Assembly: GCA_023387815.1 (NCBI GenBank)
Contig: JAEWHK010000041.1
Coordinates: 1 to 38,983 of the forward strand
Direction of reading: 5' to 3'
Length of the DNA: 38,983 nucleotides
Source: Pseudomonadota bacterium
GTDB lineage: Bacteria; Pseudomonadota; Gammaproteobacteria; Burkholderiales; Burkholderiaceae_B
Shown: in pieces, positions 25,315 through 34,045 of the stretch
Numbering within the stretch: position 1 is the stretch's first letter
How the letters are laid out: each line of letters opens with the position of its first letter
Made by a program: the position numbers and the translations under genes
The notes under the pieces: generated by a model
Databases searched by the model: none
What the model was told of the DNA's origin: nothing
What the model saw: the letters and a program-made list of their open reading frames with translations, nothing else

Positions 25315-26748
25315 CTAGCGTCGCCTGTTGATGACCCAGGTATCTTTGGTTCCCCCTCCCTGTGACGAGTTGACCACGAGTGAACCTTCCTTGAGCGCCA
25401 CCCGTGTCAGGCCGCCTGCCGCCATCCGGATGCTTTTGCCGGACAGCACAAATGGCCGCAGATCCACATGGCGTGGTGCAATGCCGGCATCCACAAAGGT
25501 CTGGCAGGTGGAAAGCGCCAGCGTAGGCTGGGCAATATATTTGTCCGGGTCTTTTTTGATCAGTTTTTCAAAGGTTGCCAGTTCTGCCTTGGTGGCAGCC
25601 GGCCCGACAAGCATGCCATAGCCGCCAGCCCCATGGGTTTCCTTGACGACCAGTTCCTTCAGGTTGGCCAGCACATAAGCCCGGTCTTCTTCGTTACGAC
25701 ACATATAAGTCGGCACATTGTTGAGCAGCGGCTTTTCGCCCAGATAAAAGCGGATCATTTCCGCGACATACGGATAGACCGATTTATCATCGGCAATCCC
25801 GGTGCCGATCGCGTTGCATAGCGTCAGATTTCCCGCCTTGTAGGCGCGCATCAGTCCAGGTACGCCCAGTGCCGAATCCTTGCGGAACACCTCCGGATCC
25901 AGGAAGTCATCATCCAGACGCCGGTACATCACATCAATCCGCTGCGGCCCCTGGGTTGTGCGCATGTAGACATAGTCATCCTTGACGAACAGATCCTTCC
26001 CTTCGACCAGTTCCACGCCCATTTGCTGGGCAAGAAACGTGTGCTCAAAATAGGCCGAGTTATACATGCCGGGCGTGAGCACCACGATGGTCGGCTTGTC
26101 GATGCCTTCGGGCGCCGATTCGATCAGCGTTTCCAGCAGCAGATCGGGATAATGCGCGATGGGCGTGACCTTGATCTTGCTGAACAGGTCCGGGAACAGC
26201 CGCATCATCATCTTGCGATTTTCGAGCATATAGCTCACGCCGGAGGGAACACGCAGATTGTCCTCAAGAACATAAAGCTCACCCTTGCCGGCCCGCACGA
26301 TATCAATGCCTGCAATATGGGCATACGTGCGGTGCGGCACGTCCAGACCGACCATTTCAGGTCGATACTGGGAATTATGGATGATCAGATCAGCCGGGAT
26401 CAGGCCTGCGCGAATAATGTCCTTGTCATGATAAACGTCATGAAGAAACATATTGAGCGCCTTGACGCGCTGCTCCACGCCCCGCTGCAGCGCCGTCCAT
26501 TCACGCTGCGGAAATACGCGGGGAATAATGTCAAATGGAATTGTTCTTTCCGTACCTTCTCCGTCGCCATAGACAGAGAACGTGATGCCCACCTGTTGAA
26601 ACAGGGCTTCGGCCTCTTCGCGTTTGTTGATCAGCAGATCTTCTTCCTGGCGGTCCAGCCATTTCAGATATTCTTCGTAGTGCTTGCGAGGCACCGCTTT
26701 CTTTTTATCTTCTTCCAGCCAGATTTCGTTATAAAACTTCGGAGCCAT
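25315..26748 (-). CDS. Circularly permuted ATP-grasp ligase (DUF404/DUF407)
   Basis: A 477-residue cytoplasmic enzyme predicted to form an amide (peptide-like) bond with ATP. The likely catalytic segments are intact: VLEDNLRVPSGVSYMLENR (metal/ATP binding), VKETHGAGGYGMLVGP (glycine-rich loop) and VNSSQGGGTKDTWV near the C-terminus. Start chosen at the ATG 26746-26748 (MAPKFYNEIWLEED), with AGGA within 12 bp; an in-frame start at 26793 would add an unconserved-looking peptide. It is the first gene of a minus-strand unit with alpha-E, fusion and transglutaminase genes. The bacterial proteasome relative Anbu, often linked to this gene set, is not present in the window. Confidence 0.88.
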   Translation of the reverse strand: MAPKFYNEIWLEEDKKKAVPRKHYEEYLKWLDRQEEDLLINKREEAEALFQQVGITFSVYGDGEGTERTIPFDIIPRVFPQREWTALQRGVEQRVKALNMFLHDVYHDKDIIRAGLIPADLIIHNSQYRPEMVGLDVPHRTYAHIAGIDIVRAGKGELYVLEDNLRVPSGVSYMLENRKMMMRLFPDLFSKIKVTPIAHYPDLLLETLIESAPEGIDKPTIVVLTPGMYNSAYFEHTFLAQQMGVELVEGKDLFVKDDYVYMRTTQGPQRIDVMYRRLDDDFLDPEVFRKDSALGVPGLMRAYKAGNLTLCNAIGTGIADDKSVYPYVAEMIRFYLGEKPLLNNVPTYMCRNEEDRAYVLANLKELVVKETHGAGGYGMLVGPAATKAELATFEKLIKKDPDKYIAQPTLALSTCQTFVDAGIAPRHVDLRPFVLSGKSIRMAAGGLTRVALKEGSLVVNSSQGGGTKDTWVINRRR

Positions 26749-27252
26749 AATCCTGTTTTCCTTTTTAAAATGATTGTGCAGGGTCCCTAGCAATATTTAC
26801 GCCAATTGCGGGCCCTGGCCTGATGCCAGGTGGGGAAGGGGTCGTCAGAAAATGGGAACAGTAAGAAAAGATAGCACCTCCAGAAGCAGTAATTTTCCGT
26901 TAAGAAAATTTTTGACTTTAAGAAAATATCGCAGTACGCTATGCGTTGCGTACAGATCTGGCAGCAATATTGCATCTGCGGTCACATTGCCAAAATGCCT
27001 GGAATCAGGCACGCCAACAGGCAATTTCATATGAAATACCAGCGTTCAGATACGACTTTTATATTGCGAGCGCCGGGGCTTCGTCAGATCTTTTCAGTTG
27101 CAATATCCTGCTGTTATTTCAACAATAGCATAAAAGACAAAATTCGCTTCGACACATGCAGCTCCCGGTGCGTTGGCATTTATTAACATTTCAATTGTGG
27201 TAATCATTCCCGTAATAACTACGGGATAACCCGGTATACAAGGAACCTGTAA
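26749..27252. promoter_or_regulatory. Divergent intergenic region between ATP-grasp unit and ALDH7 gene
   Basis: About 500 bp without a convincing gene, much richer in A+T than its surroundings. It should hold the promoters of both divergent units. TTAAGAAAA occurs twice as a direct repeat (26900-26908 and 26918-26926; period 18 bp), so the copies lie on nearly the same DNA face. Further toward the ALDH7 gene is the palindrome at 27208-27226. Short open frames here have no ribosome sites and look like chance. Confidence 0.5.
27208..27226. promoter_or_regulatory. Inverted repeat upstream of the ALDH7 gene
   Basis: TCCCGTA, ATAAC, TACGGGA: perfect 7-bp arms with a 5-bp centre, 26 bp before the ATG at 27253 and just before its AAGGA ribosome site. 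It could be a repressor site at the promoter or a hairpin in the 5' leader. Confidence 0.5.
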
Positions 27253-28758
27253 ATGGACTCAGTCAAGGAATTACTCCACTCTCTCGGCGTAGCACAGGAA
27301 TCGGTGACAGGTGGTTCTCTGCCTGTCCACTCGCCCATCGACGGCGCCCGTATTGCCGATGTGAGGGAACATACCGCAGCGCAGACCACCCAGGCAATTG
27401 AGCAGGCCGCTGCGGCGCAGAAGGCGTGGCGCAATACGCCCGCTCCCCGACGCGGTGAACTGATCCGTCTGCTCGGTGAAGAGCTGCGTGAACACAAGGC
27501 TGCCCTGGGTCGTCTGGTGTCCCTGGAAGCCGGCAAAATCACCGCAGAGGGTGAAGGCGAAGTGCAGGAGATGATTGACATTTGTGATTTCGCCGTGGGC
27601 CTCTCGCGTCAGCTGTATGGCCTGACCATTGCTTCAGAGCGACCCGGCCATCGCATGATGGAAACCTGGCATCCGGTAGGCGTGGTCGGCGTCATTACCG
27701 CCTTCAACTTCCCGGTGGCCGTGTGGTCATGGAATACGGCACTGGCCCTGGTTTGCGGCAATGCCGTGATCTGGAAACCGTCAGAAAAAACCCCGCTGAC
27801 TGCACTGGCCACTCAGGCATTATTTGAACGCGCGCTCAAGCGCTTTGGCGATGCGCCGGATCACCTGGCTCAGGTCGTCGTGGGCCGCCGTGAAGTCGGC
27901 GAAGTCCTGGTAGACAGCCCCAAAGTGGCGCTGGTCTCTGCCACCGGGTCCACCCGTATGGGTCGCGAGGTCGGACCGCGAGTCGCCGCGCGCTTCGGAC
28001 GCAGTCTGCTGGAGCTGGGCGGCAACAATGCCATTATCGTGAGCCAGTCGGCCGATCTGGATCTGGCGGTTCGCGGCATTCTGTTCGGCGCTATCGGCAC
28101 TTGCGGCCAGCGCTGCACCTCCACACGTCGCATTATTGCCCATCGTGACATCATCCAGGAACTGACGGCACGCCTGAAAAAAGCCTATGCCTCTGCCACC
28201 ATCGGCAGTCCGCTGGAAGCCGGCACACTGGTAGGTCCGCTGATCGACAAGGCCGCGTTTGACGCCATGCAAAAAGCACTGGCTGCGGCGGTAGAACAAG
28301 GGGGCACCGTCACCGGGGGAGAACGCGCATTGCAGGACACGTATCCCGAGGCTTACTACGTGAAGCCTGCCATCGTGGAAATGCCCGGCCAGACAGAGGT
28401 GGTGCGTCACGAAACCTTTGCACCGATTCTGTACATCATGAGCTACGACAAGTTCGAAGACGCCATCGAGATGCAGAACGATGTGCCTCAGGGTCTGTCT
28501 TCTGCCGTCTTCACCACCGATCTGCGTGAGGCCGAGCAGTTCATGTCGGCTTCGGGCTCCGATTGCGGTATTGCAAATGTGAATATCGGCACCTCGGGTG
28601 CAGAAATCGGCGGCGCCTTCGGTGGCGAAAAAGAAACCGGCGGCGGCCGCGAATCCGGTTCCGATGCGTGGAAGGCCTATATGCGCCGCGCCACCAATAC
28701 CGTCAACTACTCGCGCGAACTGCCGCTGGCACAGGGCATCCGTTTCGGCGAAGACTGA
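27253..28758 (+). CDS. amaB: Aminoadipate-semialdehyde / piperideine-6-carboxylate dehydrogenase (ALDH7)
   Basis: A 501-residue NAD-dependent dehydrogenase of the ALDH7 (antiquitin) family. It oxidises L-2-aminoadipate 6-semialdehyde, in equilibrium with piperideine-6-carboxylate, to 2-aminoadipate in lysine and pipecolate breakdown. ALDH7-type features include ITAFNFPVAVWSWNTALALV, LLELGGNNAIIV with Glu254, and GTCGQRCTSTRR with nucleophile Cys288. AAGGA lies 9 bp before the ATG. It is followed by a probable terminator and then by a LysN-like aminotransferase that could take its product. The name amaB follows the Pseudomonas gene for this step. Confidence 0.88.
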   Translation: MDSVKELLHSLGVAQESVTGGSLPVHSPIDGARIADVREHTAAQTTQAIEQAAAAQKAWRNTPAPRRGELIRLLGEELREHKAALGRLVSLEAGKITAEGEGEVQEMIDICDFAVGLSRQLYGLTIASERPGHRMMETWHPVGVVGVITAFNFPVAVWSWNTALALVCGNAVIWKPSEKTPLTALATQALFERALKRFGDAPDHLAQVVVGRREVGEVLVDSPKVALVSATGSTRMGREVGPRVAARFGRSLLELGGNNAIIVSQSADLDLAVRGILFGAIGTCGQRCTSTRRIIAHRDIIQELTARLKKAYASATIGSPLEAGTLVGPLIDKAAFDAMQKALAAAVEQGGTVTGGERALQDTYPEAYYVKPAIVEMPGQTEVVRHETFAPILYIMSYDKFEDAIEMQNDVPQGLSSAVFTTDLREAEQFMSASGSDCGIANVNIGTSGAEIGGAFGGEKETGGGRESGSDAWKAYMRRATNTVNYSRELPLAQGIRFGED

Positions 28759-28791
28759 ACGGCAGGCACTGACTGAATCAGTGGCGAAGGC

Positions 28792-28822
28792 GGGCTATGA
28801 CATATGCAATAGCCCTCTTTTT
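28792..28822 (+). terminator. Rho-independent terminator after the ALDH7 gene
   Basis: GGGCTAT (28792-28798) pairs with ATAGCCC (28809-28815) around a 10-nt loop and is followed by TCTTTTT. It lies 34 bp after the amaB stop. A shorter stem (CACTGA/TCAGTG) precedes it. Confidence 0.7.
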
Positions 28823-28888
28823 CGACAATAATAGTCTGCTACACGAACCACAACAGCCTGCTTTTCGACCATTTTTGCGAGCAATGCC

Positions 28889-30088
28889 ATGGCGTTTTCC
28901 TTTCGCTTTGCCGAGCCGTTTGCCCAGGTGCAGGGTTCCCCGATCCGCGAGTTGTTCCGCTACCTGTCGCAGCCGGGCATGATTTCATTTGCGGGCGGAT
29001 ACCCGGCGCCCGAATTATTTGATGTGGCAGGACTGCAGGCATCGCTGAACGCCGTCACCAGCAATCCGGGAACCACTTTCTCTTATGGCGCGACCGAGGG
29101 CTGGCCGGCATTGCGCGAGTCGTTTGCCCGCATGAGCACTGACAGAGGCATTCCCACAGAGGCCAGTCAGCTTATCGTGACCAGCGGATCGCAGCAGGGC
29201 TTTGACCTGCTGCTGCGCGCATTTATACAACCTGGGGATGCGGTTATCGTTCCCCGCCCCACCTACCCCGCTGCCCTGCAAGGACTGCGTCTGGCGGGCG
29301 CGCGCATTATTGGCGTGGCCTGTGACAGTCACGGCCCGGATCCCCAAGAGCTGGCCACTGCACTTCAGACGCATCAGCCCAAGCTAATGTACCTGGTACC
29401 CACCTTTGCCAATCCCAATGGCGCCACCATCGATCTGGCCGGCAGACAACGTCTTCTTGAGCAGTTGCAGGACAGCGACTGCGTGCTGATTGAAGATGAT
29501 CCCTATGGAGAACTGCGCTTTTCGGGCGAGGCCGTCCCCTCTTTCGCCGCACTGGCGCAGGGCACACCCGTAGCCGATCAGATCGTGTATCTGTCCAGCC
29601 TCTCCAAAATTGTTGCGCCAGGACTGCGTCTGGGCTGGATGCGTGCGCACCCCGACATTCTTCGCCGCTGCGTGCTGGCCAAACAGGTTGATGATCTGTG
29701 CACCGCCCCCTATCTGCAGGCGGTTGCCGCGCACTATCTGGAGTCGGGCCGTTACGAAGCTCACCTGCCCACGATCTGCCGTGCCTATGGCGAGCGGGCT
29801 AGTCTGATGATCAGTTCCCTGAAATCACACTTTGGCGACACGCTCAGCCTGCTCACGCCGGAAGGCGGCATGTTCCTGTGGGCACGCCTGCAGGAGGGAT
29901 TGAACGCCACCGCACTGTTGCCGCTCGCCATTGAAGAAAATGTAATGTTCGTGCCGGGCAGCGCCTTTTACGCCAGCCAGCCCGATCCGCAAAGCTTCCG
30001 CCTGAGTTTCACCATGAGCACGCCGGAACAGATTGTTCAGGGCAGCGAGCGACTCTATCGCGCAGTGCAGCGGCTGCAGGCGGCATAG
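28889..30088 (+). CDS. PLP aminotransferase, LysN / 2-aminoadipate type
   Basis: A 399-residue fold-type I aminotransferase (class I/II). It begins with FRYLSQPGMISFAGGYPAPE, a pattern found in LysN/2-aminoadipate and related transaminases. It shows the sugar-nucleotide-like turn GATEGWPALRE, the PLP-stacking region TSGSQQGFDLLLRAF, IEDDPYGELRF and the Schiff-base Lys240 in SSLSKIVAPGLRLGW. It probably converts 2-aminoadipate to 2-oxoadipate, given the neighbouring ALDH7; broader aromatic or branched substrates are possible. A terminator separates it from amaB. Its stop is 1 bp from the end of the convergent rmuC gene. Confidence 0.85.
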   Translation: MAFSFRFAEPFAQVQGSPIRELFRYLSQPGMISFAGGYPAPELFDVAGLQASLNAVTSNPGTTFSYGATEGWPALRESFARMSTDRGIPTEASQLIVTSGSQQGFDLLLRAFIQPGDAVIVPRPTYPAALQGLRLAGARIIGVACDSHGPDPQELATALQTHQPKLMYLVPTFANPNGATIDLAGRQRLLEQLQDSDCVLIEDDPYGELRFSGEAVPSFAALAQGTPVADQIVYLSSLSKIVAPGLRLGWMRAHPDILRRCVLAKQVDDLCTAPYLQAVAAHYLESGRYEAHLPTICRAYGERASLMISSLKSHFGDTLSLLTPEGGMFLWARLQEGLNATALLPLAIEENVMFVPGSAFYASQPDPQSFRLSFTMSTPEQIVQGSERLYRAVQRLQAA

Positions 30089-30089
30089 C

Positions 30090-31670
30090 CTATTCGGAAT
30101 TCCGATCAAAATCTGAATCAGACCCGGATACGGACGTTTCGCCAGTCACCGTATCAGCCCCCTTATCGGACTTTGTCGTGATGGCAGTCAGCCGATGTAC
30201 ATCCACTTCCGCATTCACCGGCTGCAGGGCCGGCATGGCCTTGACAGCCTTGGCTGAGAGGGTCTGGAAGCGATCCACTTTGCCGGTCAGCCCCTGATTT
30301 CCCGCAAAACTGCGTACCACCGCGTTGTAATGGGTGCTTAAGGTACCAATGGTTCCGCCCAGCTTGCCCAGGTGTTCTGCGACCCTTGCAACCTGGTTGT
30401 AGACGTCTGTGGCCCGTTCACCGATAGCCTGGGCCTGCTCATTGCTGTCAGCCATCATCCACAAATAGGACACCGTGCGCAGGATGGGCATCAGCGTCGT
30501 ATGCGACACAAGAATCACGCCACGTTCATAGCCATACTGAAAGATGTTCTGCGCATGACGCAGCGCCTCAATATACGCGCCTTCAATGGGCATAAACATA
30601 AGCACGAAACCGGGACTGTTCATGCTATCGAGCGAGGTATAGTCCTTGGCTGCCAGCTGATCGATATGGCTGCGCACGGCGCGCAGATGCGAATCCAGAA
30701 ACGCCTGTCTGGCGTCGTCTTCCGTGGCGTTGAAGGCCTGTTCGTAGGAAACCAGCGAGACCTTGCTGTCCAGCACGATTTTCTTGCCATCCGGCAGGAA
30801 AACGATGAAGTCCGGGTAATTGGCGCGCCCGTCTTCGCTGCGAAACAGCACCTGGGTGTCGAAGTGGGTGCCTTTGTGCAGACCGGCAGCCTCCAGCGCG
30901 CTTTCCAGCTGCATCTCGCCCCAGTTCCCTAGCGCCTTTTTATCACCCTTGAGCGCACGCGCCAGTGCCTGCGCGTCCTGGGTCATCTTCAGACCCATAT
31001 CCATCAGTTGACCAATCTGCGAGCGCAGCATGCTATGGCCTTGCAGCGATTGATCGTGAACCTCATTGACGCGTGTCTGGAAGCGATCGATCTGCTCCCT
31101 TAAGGGTTGCAACAGGCCTTCAATGGACTGGCGACTGTTGCGCGAGAAGGTCTGCTCTTTCTCCTCAAAAATCCGCGTTGCGAGATTACGAAATTCCGTG
31201 CCCAGCTGCTCGCGCGACGTCTCGAACTGTGCCCGCATGGTCTCCAGGCTCTGCGCCTTATAGGCATAGTCAGCCTTCAGGGAAATATGCTGCTTCTCCA
31301 GTTCGTTTCTTGCTGATTCCTGTTCACGCAGATTCGCCTCCATCTGCAGCAGTCTGTCGCGATGCATGGCGTTCTGCTGATCTGCGTGGGACAGCTGCGC
31401 GCGCAACTCGGCCAGCTGATTGGACAGCGTGTCCTTGAGCGTATCAAGTTCGCGATATTGCAGTTGTAATTGTTCGAAGCGTGCACGTTCTTCTTCGCGC
31501 AGGCGGTCGCGCTCATCCAGCATGTCCTGCAGGCCTGCCGCCCTTGCCCGCGCACTGGCCAGTCGGTAATTCATAAACAGGGCGCAGAAAATAATACCCA
31601 AAACGATGCCCGCGAGCACCAGCAACCACAGCATGGGCAAGGTCTGCAGCGCGCTCATCACTCGTGTCAT
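30090..31670 (-). CDS. rmuC: DNA recombination protein RmuC
   Basis: A 526-residue RmuC protein, which limits inversions at short inverted repeats. It has an N-terminal membrane anchor (LWLLVLAGIVLGIIFCALFM, about 14-33), then a long coiled coil rich in Glu, Gln and Arg (about 40-190). The RmuC nuclease-like core follows (about 230-440; DFIVFLPDGKKIVLDSKVSL, FMPIEGAYIEALRHAQNIF). ATG at 31668-31670 with GGAG 8 bp upstream; a second in-frame ATG lies 12 bp downstream. The tail after about residue 480 is Ser/Thr/Asp-rich and probably disordered. Convergent with the aminotransferase with only 1 bp between. Confidence 0.92.
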   Translation of the reverse strand: MTRVMSALQTLPMLWLLVLAGIVLGIIFCALFMNYRLASARARAAGLQDMLDERDRLREEERARFEQLQLQYRELDTLKDTLSNQLAELRAQLSHADQQNAMHRDRLLQMEANLREQESARNELEKQHISLKADYAYKAQSLETMRAQFETSREQLGTEFRNLATRIFEEKEQTFSRNSRQSIEGLLQPLREQIDRFQTRVNEVHDQSLQGHSMLRSQIGQLMDMGLKMTQDAQALARALKGDKKALGNWGEMQLESALEAAGLHKGTHFDTQVLFRSEDGRANYPDFIVFLPDGKKIVLDSKVSLVSYEQAFNATEDDARQAFLDSHLRAVRSHIDQLAAKDYTSLDSMNSPGFVLMFMPIEGAYIEALRHAQNIFQYGYERGVILVSHTTLMPILRTVSYLWMMADSNEQAQAIGERATDVYNQVARVAEHLGKLGGTIGTLSTHYNAVVRSFAGNQGLTGKVDRFQTLSAKAVKAMPALQPVNAEVDVHRLTAITTKSDKGADTVTGETSVSGSDSDFDRNSE

Positions 31671-31840
31671 GAACGCGCTCCGTCAAAGCGGATTGACAGG
31701 GTGCGTCGAGCCACAGAAAGCAGACCAGCGCTCACAGATTCGACGACAGAAAAGACAACAGTCACAGGCATGGCAACGATATCCTACATGGCAGCCCGAC
31801 GATACGGGCATGTCATGCATTCTATCGCAACCCTGGCCTA

Positions 31841-33409
31841 CTACAATTGCTTGCGCTGCATCTGATCCGCAATGTATTCGGCCTGACGAATTGCCAGCGA
31901 CACAATGGTCAGCGTGGGATTTTCGGTCGCGCCCGATGTGAACTGACTGCCATCGGAAATAAAGAGATTGGCAATATCATGCGTCTGACCATGTTTATTG
32001 CAAACGCCATCCTGCGCTTTGGCGCTCATGCGGCACGTGCCCAGATTATGTGTGGATGGGTAAGGTGGCGTGCGGAATACCTTGCGCGCGCCCGCCGCCT
32101 CGTAAAGGGCAATACTGCGCTCAAAGGCATGATCACGCATGGCTTCGTCGTTGGGATGATCATCGAAATGCACGTTGGGTACTGCCAGTCCATGCTGATC
32201 CTTCTCGTCGTGATTCAGCGTAATACGGTTGGTCTCGCGCGGCATGTCTTCACCCACAATCCACAAGCCGGCAGTGCGTGTATAGGCATCCATGTAGGAG
32301 GCAAAATCACTGCCCCAGCCACCGGGATTCAGGAATGCCGCATAGAAGGACAAACCCAGGGCGATGGTTTCCAGTTCATAGCCGCCCACAAAACCACGTT
32401 TGTCATTGTGTTCGGCTTCATCCTGCACAATGCCAGCCATCGTTGTGCCACGATAAAAATGCACCGGCTCGTCAAAGACGGCATATACCGACCCCGTGGT
32501 ATGACGCATGTAATTGCGCCCGACCTGCCCCGAGCTGTTGGCCAGCCCATCCGGGAATTTGGACGATTCGGAAAGCAGCAGCAGACGAGGCGATTCAATG
32601 GAATTGCCGGCCACACAGACAACGCGCGCAGCCTGACGCTGCTCCTTGCCATCCTTGTCGAAATACACCACGCCTGTCACCTTGCCCGCCGGATTATGCT
32701 CAATGCGGGCCACATGACATTCGGTACGCAATTCAAGCTTGCCGGTTTTTTCTGCCTTGGGAATCTCGGTATACAGGGTCGACCATTTGGCCCCCATCTT
32801 GCAGCCCTGAAAGCAGAAGCCCTGCTGGATACAGGCCCCGCGGCCATCGCGTGCACGACTGTTGATCGCCATATGACCGGTACTCACCTTTTTGTAGCCC
32901 AGTTTAGTGGCGCCGTTATACATGATCTTGAAATTATTATTGCCAGGCAGACCGGGAATGCCATTGGTACGCGTCACGCCCATCTTGTCTTCGGCGCGGG
33001 CGTAATACGGCTCCATTTCCTTCAGGGTAATCGGCCAGTCCAGCAGATTGGCGTCCTTGACCTCTCCATAGTGGGTGCGCGCGCGGAATTCATGTTCCTG
33101 AAAGCGCAATGACGCGCCTGCCCAGTGTGTGGTGGTTCCGCCCACGGTTTTACAGATCCACGCCGGAAGGTTTGGAAAGTCTTTGGCGACGCGCCAGGTA
33201 CCTGATGTGGTGCGTTTGTCCAGCCATGCCAGCTGGCCGAAGGACTTCCATTCGTCCTGAATAAACGATTCTGTGCTCTGACGCGCACCGGCCTCCAGTA
33301 CGACGACCTTGATGCCTTTCTGGCACAATTCGTTGGCCAGCGTACCGCCACCTGCGCCCGAACCGATGATGACAACAACGCTGTCATCCTTGTGATCAAA
33401 ACTTGCCAT
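31841..33409 (-). CDS. GMC-family FAD dehydrogenase, large subunit
   Basis: A 522-residue flavoprotein of the GMC family, gluconate-2-dehydrogenase large-subunit type. The FAD motif VVIIGSGAGGGTLANELCQK opens the protein, and GTTTHWAGASLRFQ is the typical second FAD contact. The C-terminal THNLGTCRMS and ATENPTLTIVSLAIRQAEYI are the GMC signature end with the active-site His/Asn area. The protein has no signal peptide of its own. It follows the Tat-exported small subunit after 54 bp, so it is probably exported as a complex. AAGGAGA lies 9 bp before the ATG. No cytochrome c subunit gene is adjacent. The substrate (sugar acid, polyol or alcohol) cannot be read from sequence. Confidence 0.88.
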   Translation of the reverse strand: MASFDHKDDSVVVIIGSGAGGGTLANELCQKGIKVVVLEAGARQSTESFIQDEWKSFGQLAWLDKRTTSGTWRVAKDFPNLPAWICKTVGGTTTHWAGASLRFQEHEFRARTHYGEVKDANLLDWPITLKEMEPYYARAEDKMGVTRTNGIPGLPGNNNFKIMYNGATKLGYKKVSTGHMAINSRARDGRGACIQQGFCFQGCKMGAKWSTLYTEIPKAEKTGKLELRTECHVARIEHNPAGKVTGVVYFDKDGKEQRQAARVVCVAGNSIESPRLLLLSESSKFPDGLANSSGQVGRNYMRHTTGSVYAVFDEPVHFYRGTTMAGIVQDEAEHNDKRGFVGGYELETIALGLSFYAAFLNPGGWGSDFASYMDAYTRTAGLWIVGEDMPRETNRITLNHDEKDQHGLAVPNVHFDDHPNDEAMRDHAFERSIALYEAAGARKVFRTPPYPSTHNLGTCRMSAKAQDGVCNKHGQTHDIANLFISDGSQFTSGATENPTLTIVSLAIRQAEYIADQMQRKQL

Positions 33410-33463
33410 GATGCTTATCTCCTTGTTACTGCCTGGTTGCTCCGGTCTGTGTGCCGGGGCTGA

Positions 33464-34045
33464 TTATGATTTCATTGAGGGACTGGCGTCCTGCGGTGGG
33501 TCGGGCAACCATTTGAGATCATCGAAGCCATGAGAAAGATAGCCGCCCCGACTCCACACCTCTCCTTCATAGCCGAAGTGCTTGAAAGCCATATCATTGT
33601 CATAAATGGATGTGATGCACTGACCGCGTACCGCCTGAAAGAACGGGTCACTCTCCATTTTCTGCAGCAGCACGGTCTGTTTTTCCAGTGACAGACCGGA
33701 GAACTGCCCGCCTGCCTGCTGGTTGAGTTTGTCCACGCCCTCTTTCAGCAGTTTTGCCTTGTCGCCATCCGTCATCTGCGCATCCAGATCCTTGACCAGC
33801 AATGCATAAACTGCATCCGGCAGATCCTTGTGCGGATACAGTGCCTTGCCCATGGCCAGCAGCGTCTCGGCCTGGGTCTGATTCAGGTGGATGGTTTCCA
33901 GTGCCCAGACGCGCGATGGCGCCACAAGCGCAAGCGTGGAGCCTGCGGCCAGCACCCCGGTAAGTATGGCAGCGCCGCGCAGAAACTCCCGACGCGACAG
34001 CCCGGTACAGGGTCTGGTTTTCTGTAACATGATTGGTGTGTCCAT
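33464..34045 (-). CDS. Gluconate 2-dehydrogenase subunit 3-like protein, Tat signal
   Basis: A protein of about 193 residues with a twin-arginine signal peptide (LSRREFLRGAAILTGVLAAG, cleavage probably after RVWA). It matches the small subunit of membrane GMC dehydrogenases, which carries the flavoprotein across the membrane; the C-terminal GYEGEVWSRGGYLSHGFDD is typical of that subunit. Two adjacent ATG codons (34046-34048 and 34043-34045) follow GGAGGA directly. The second has better spacing and is used here; the open frame upstream to 34321 lacks coding character. First gene of a two-gene operon with the GMC subunit. Confidence 0.85.
   Translation of the reverse strand: MDTPIMLQKTRPCTGLSRREFLRGAAILTGVLAAGSTLALVAPSRVWALETIHLNQTQAETLLAMGKALYPHKDLPDAVYALLVKDLDAQMTDGDKAKLLKEGVDKLNQQAGGQFSGLSLEKQTVLLQKMESDPFFQAVRGQCITSIYDNDMAFKHFGYEGEVWSRGGYLSHGFDDLKWLPDPPQDASPSMKS

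Noticed and set aside
31847..33112. Plus-strand 421-codon frame opposite the GMC dehydrogenase
   Set aside because: The opposite strand encodes an unmistakable GMC flavoprotein; no ribosome site or domain on this strand.
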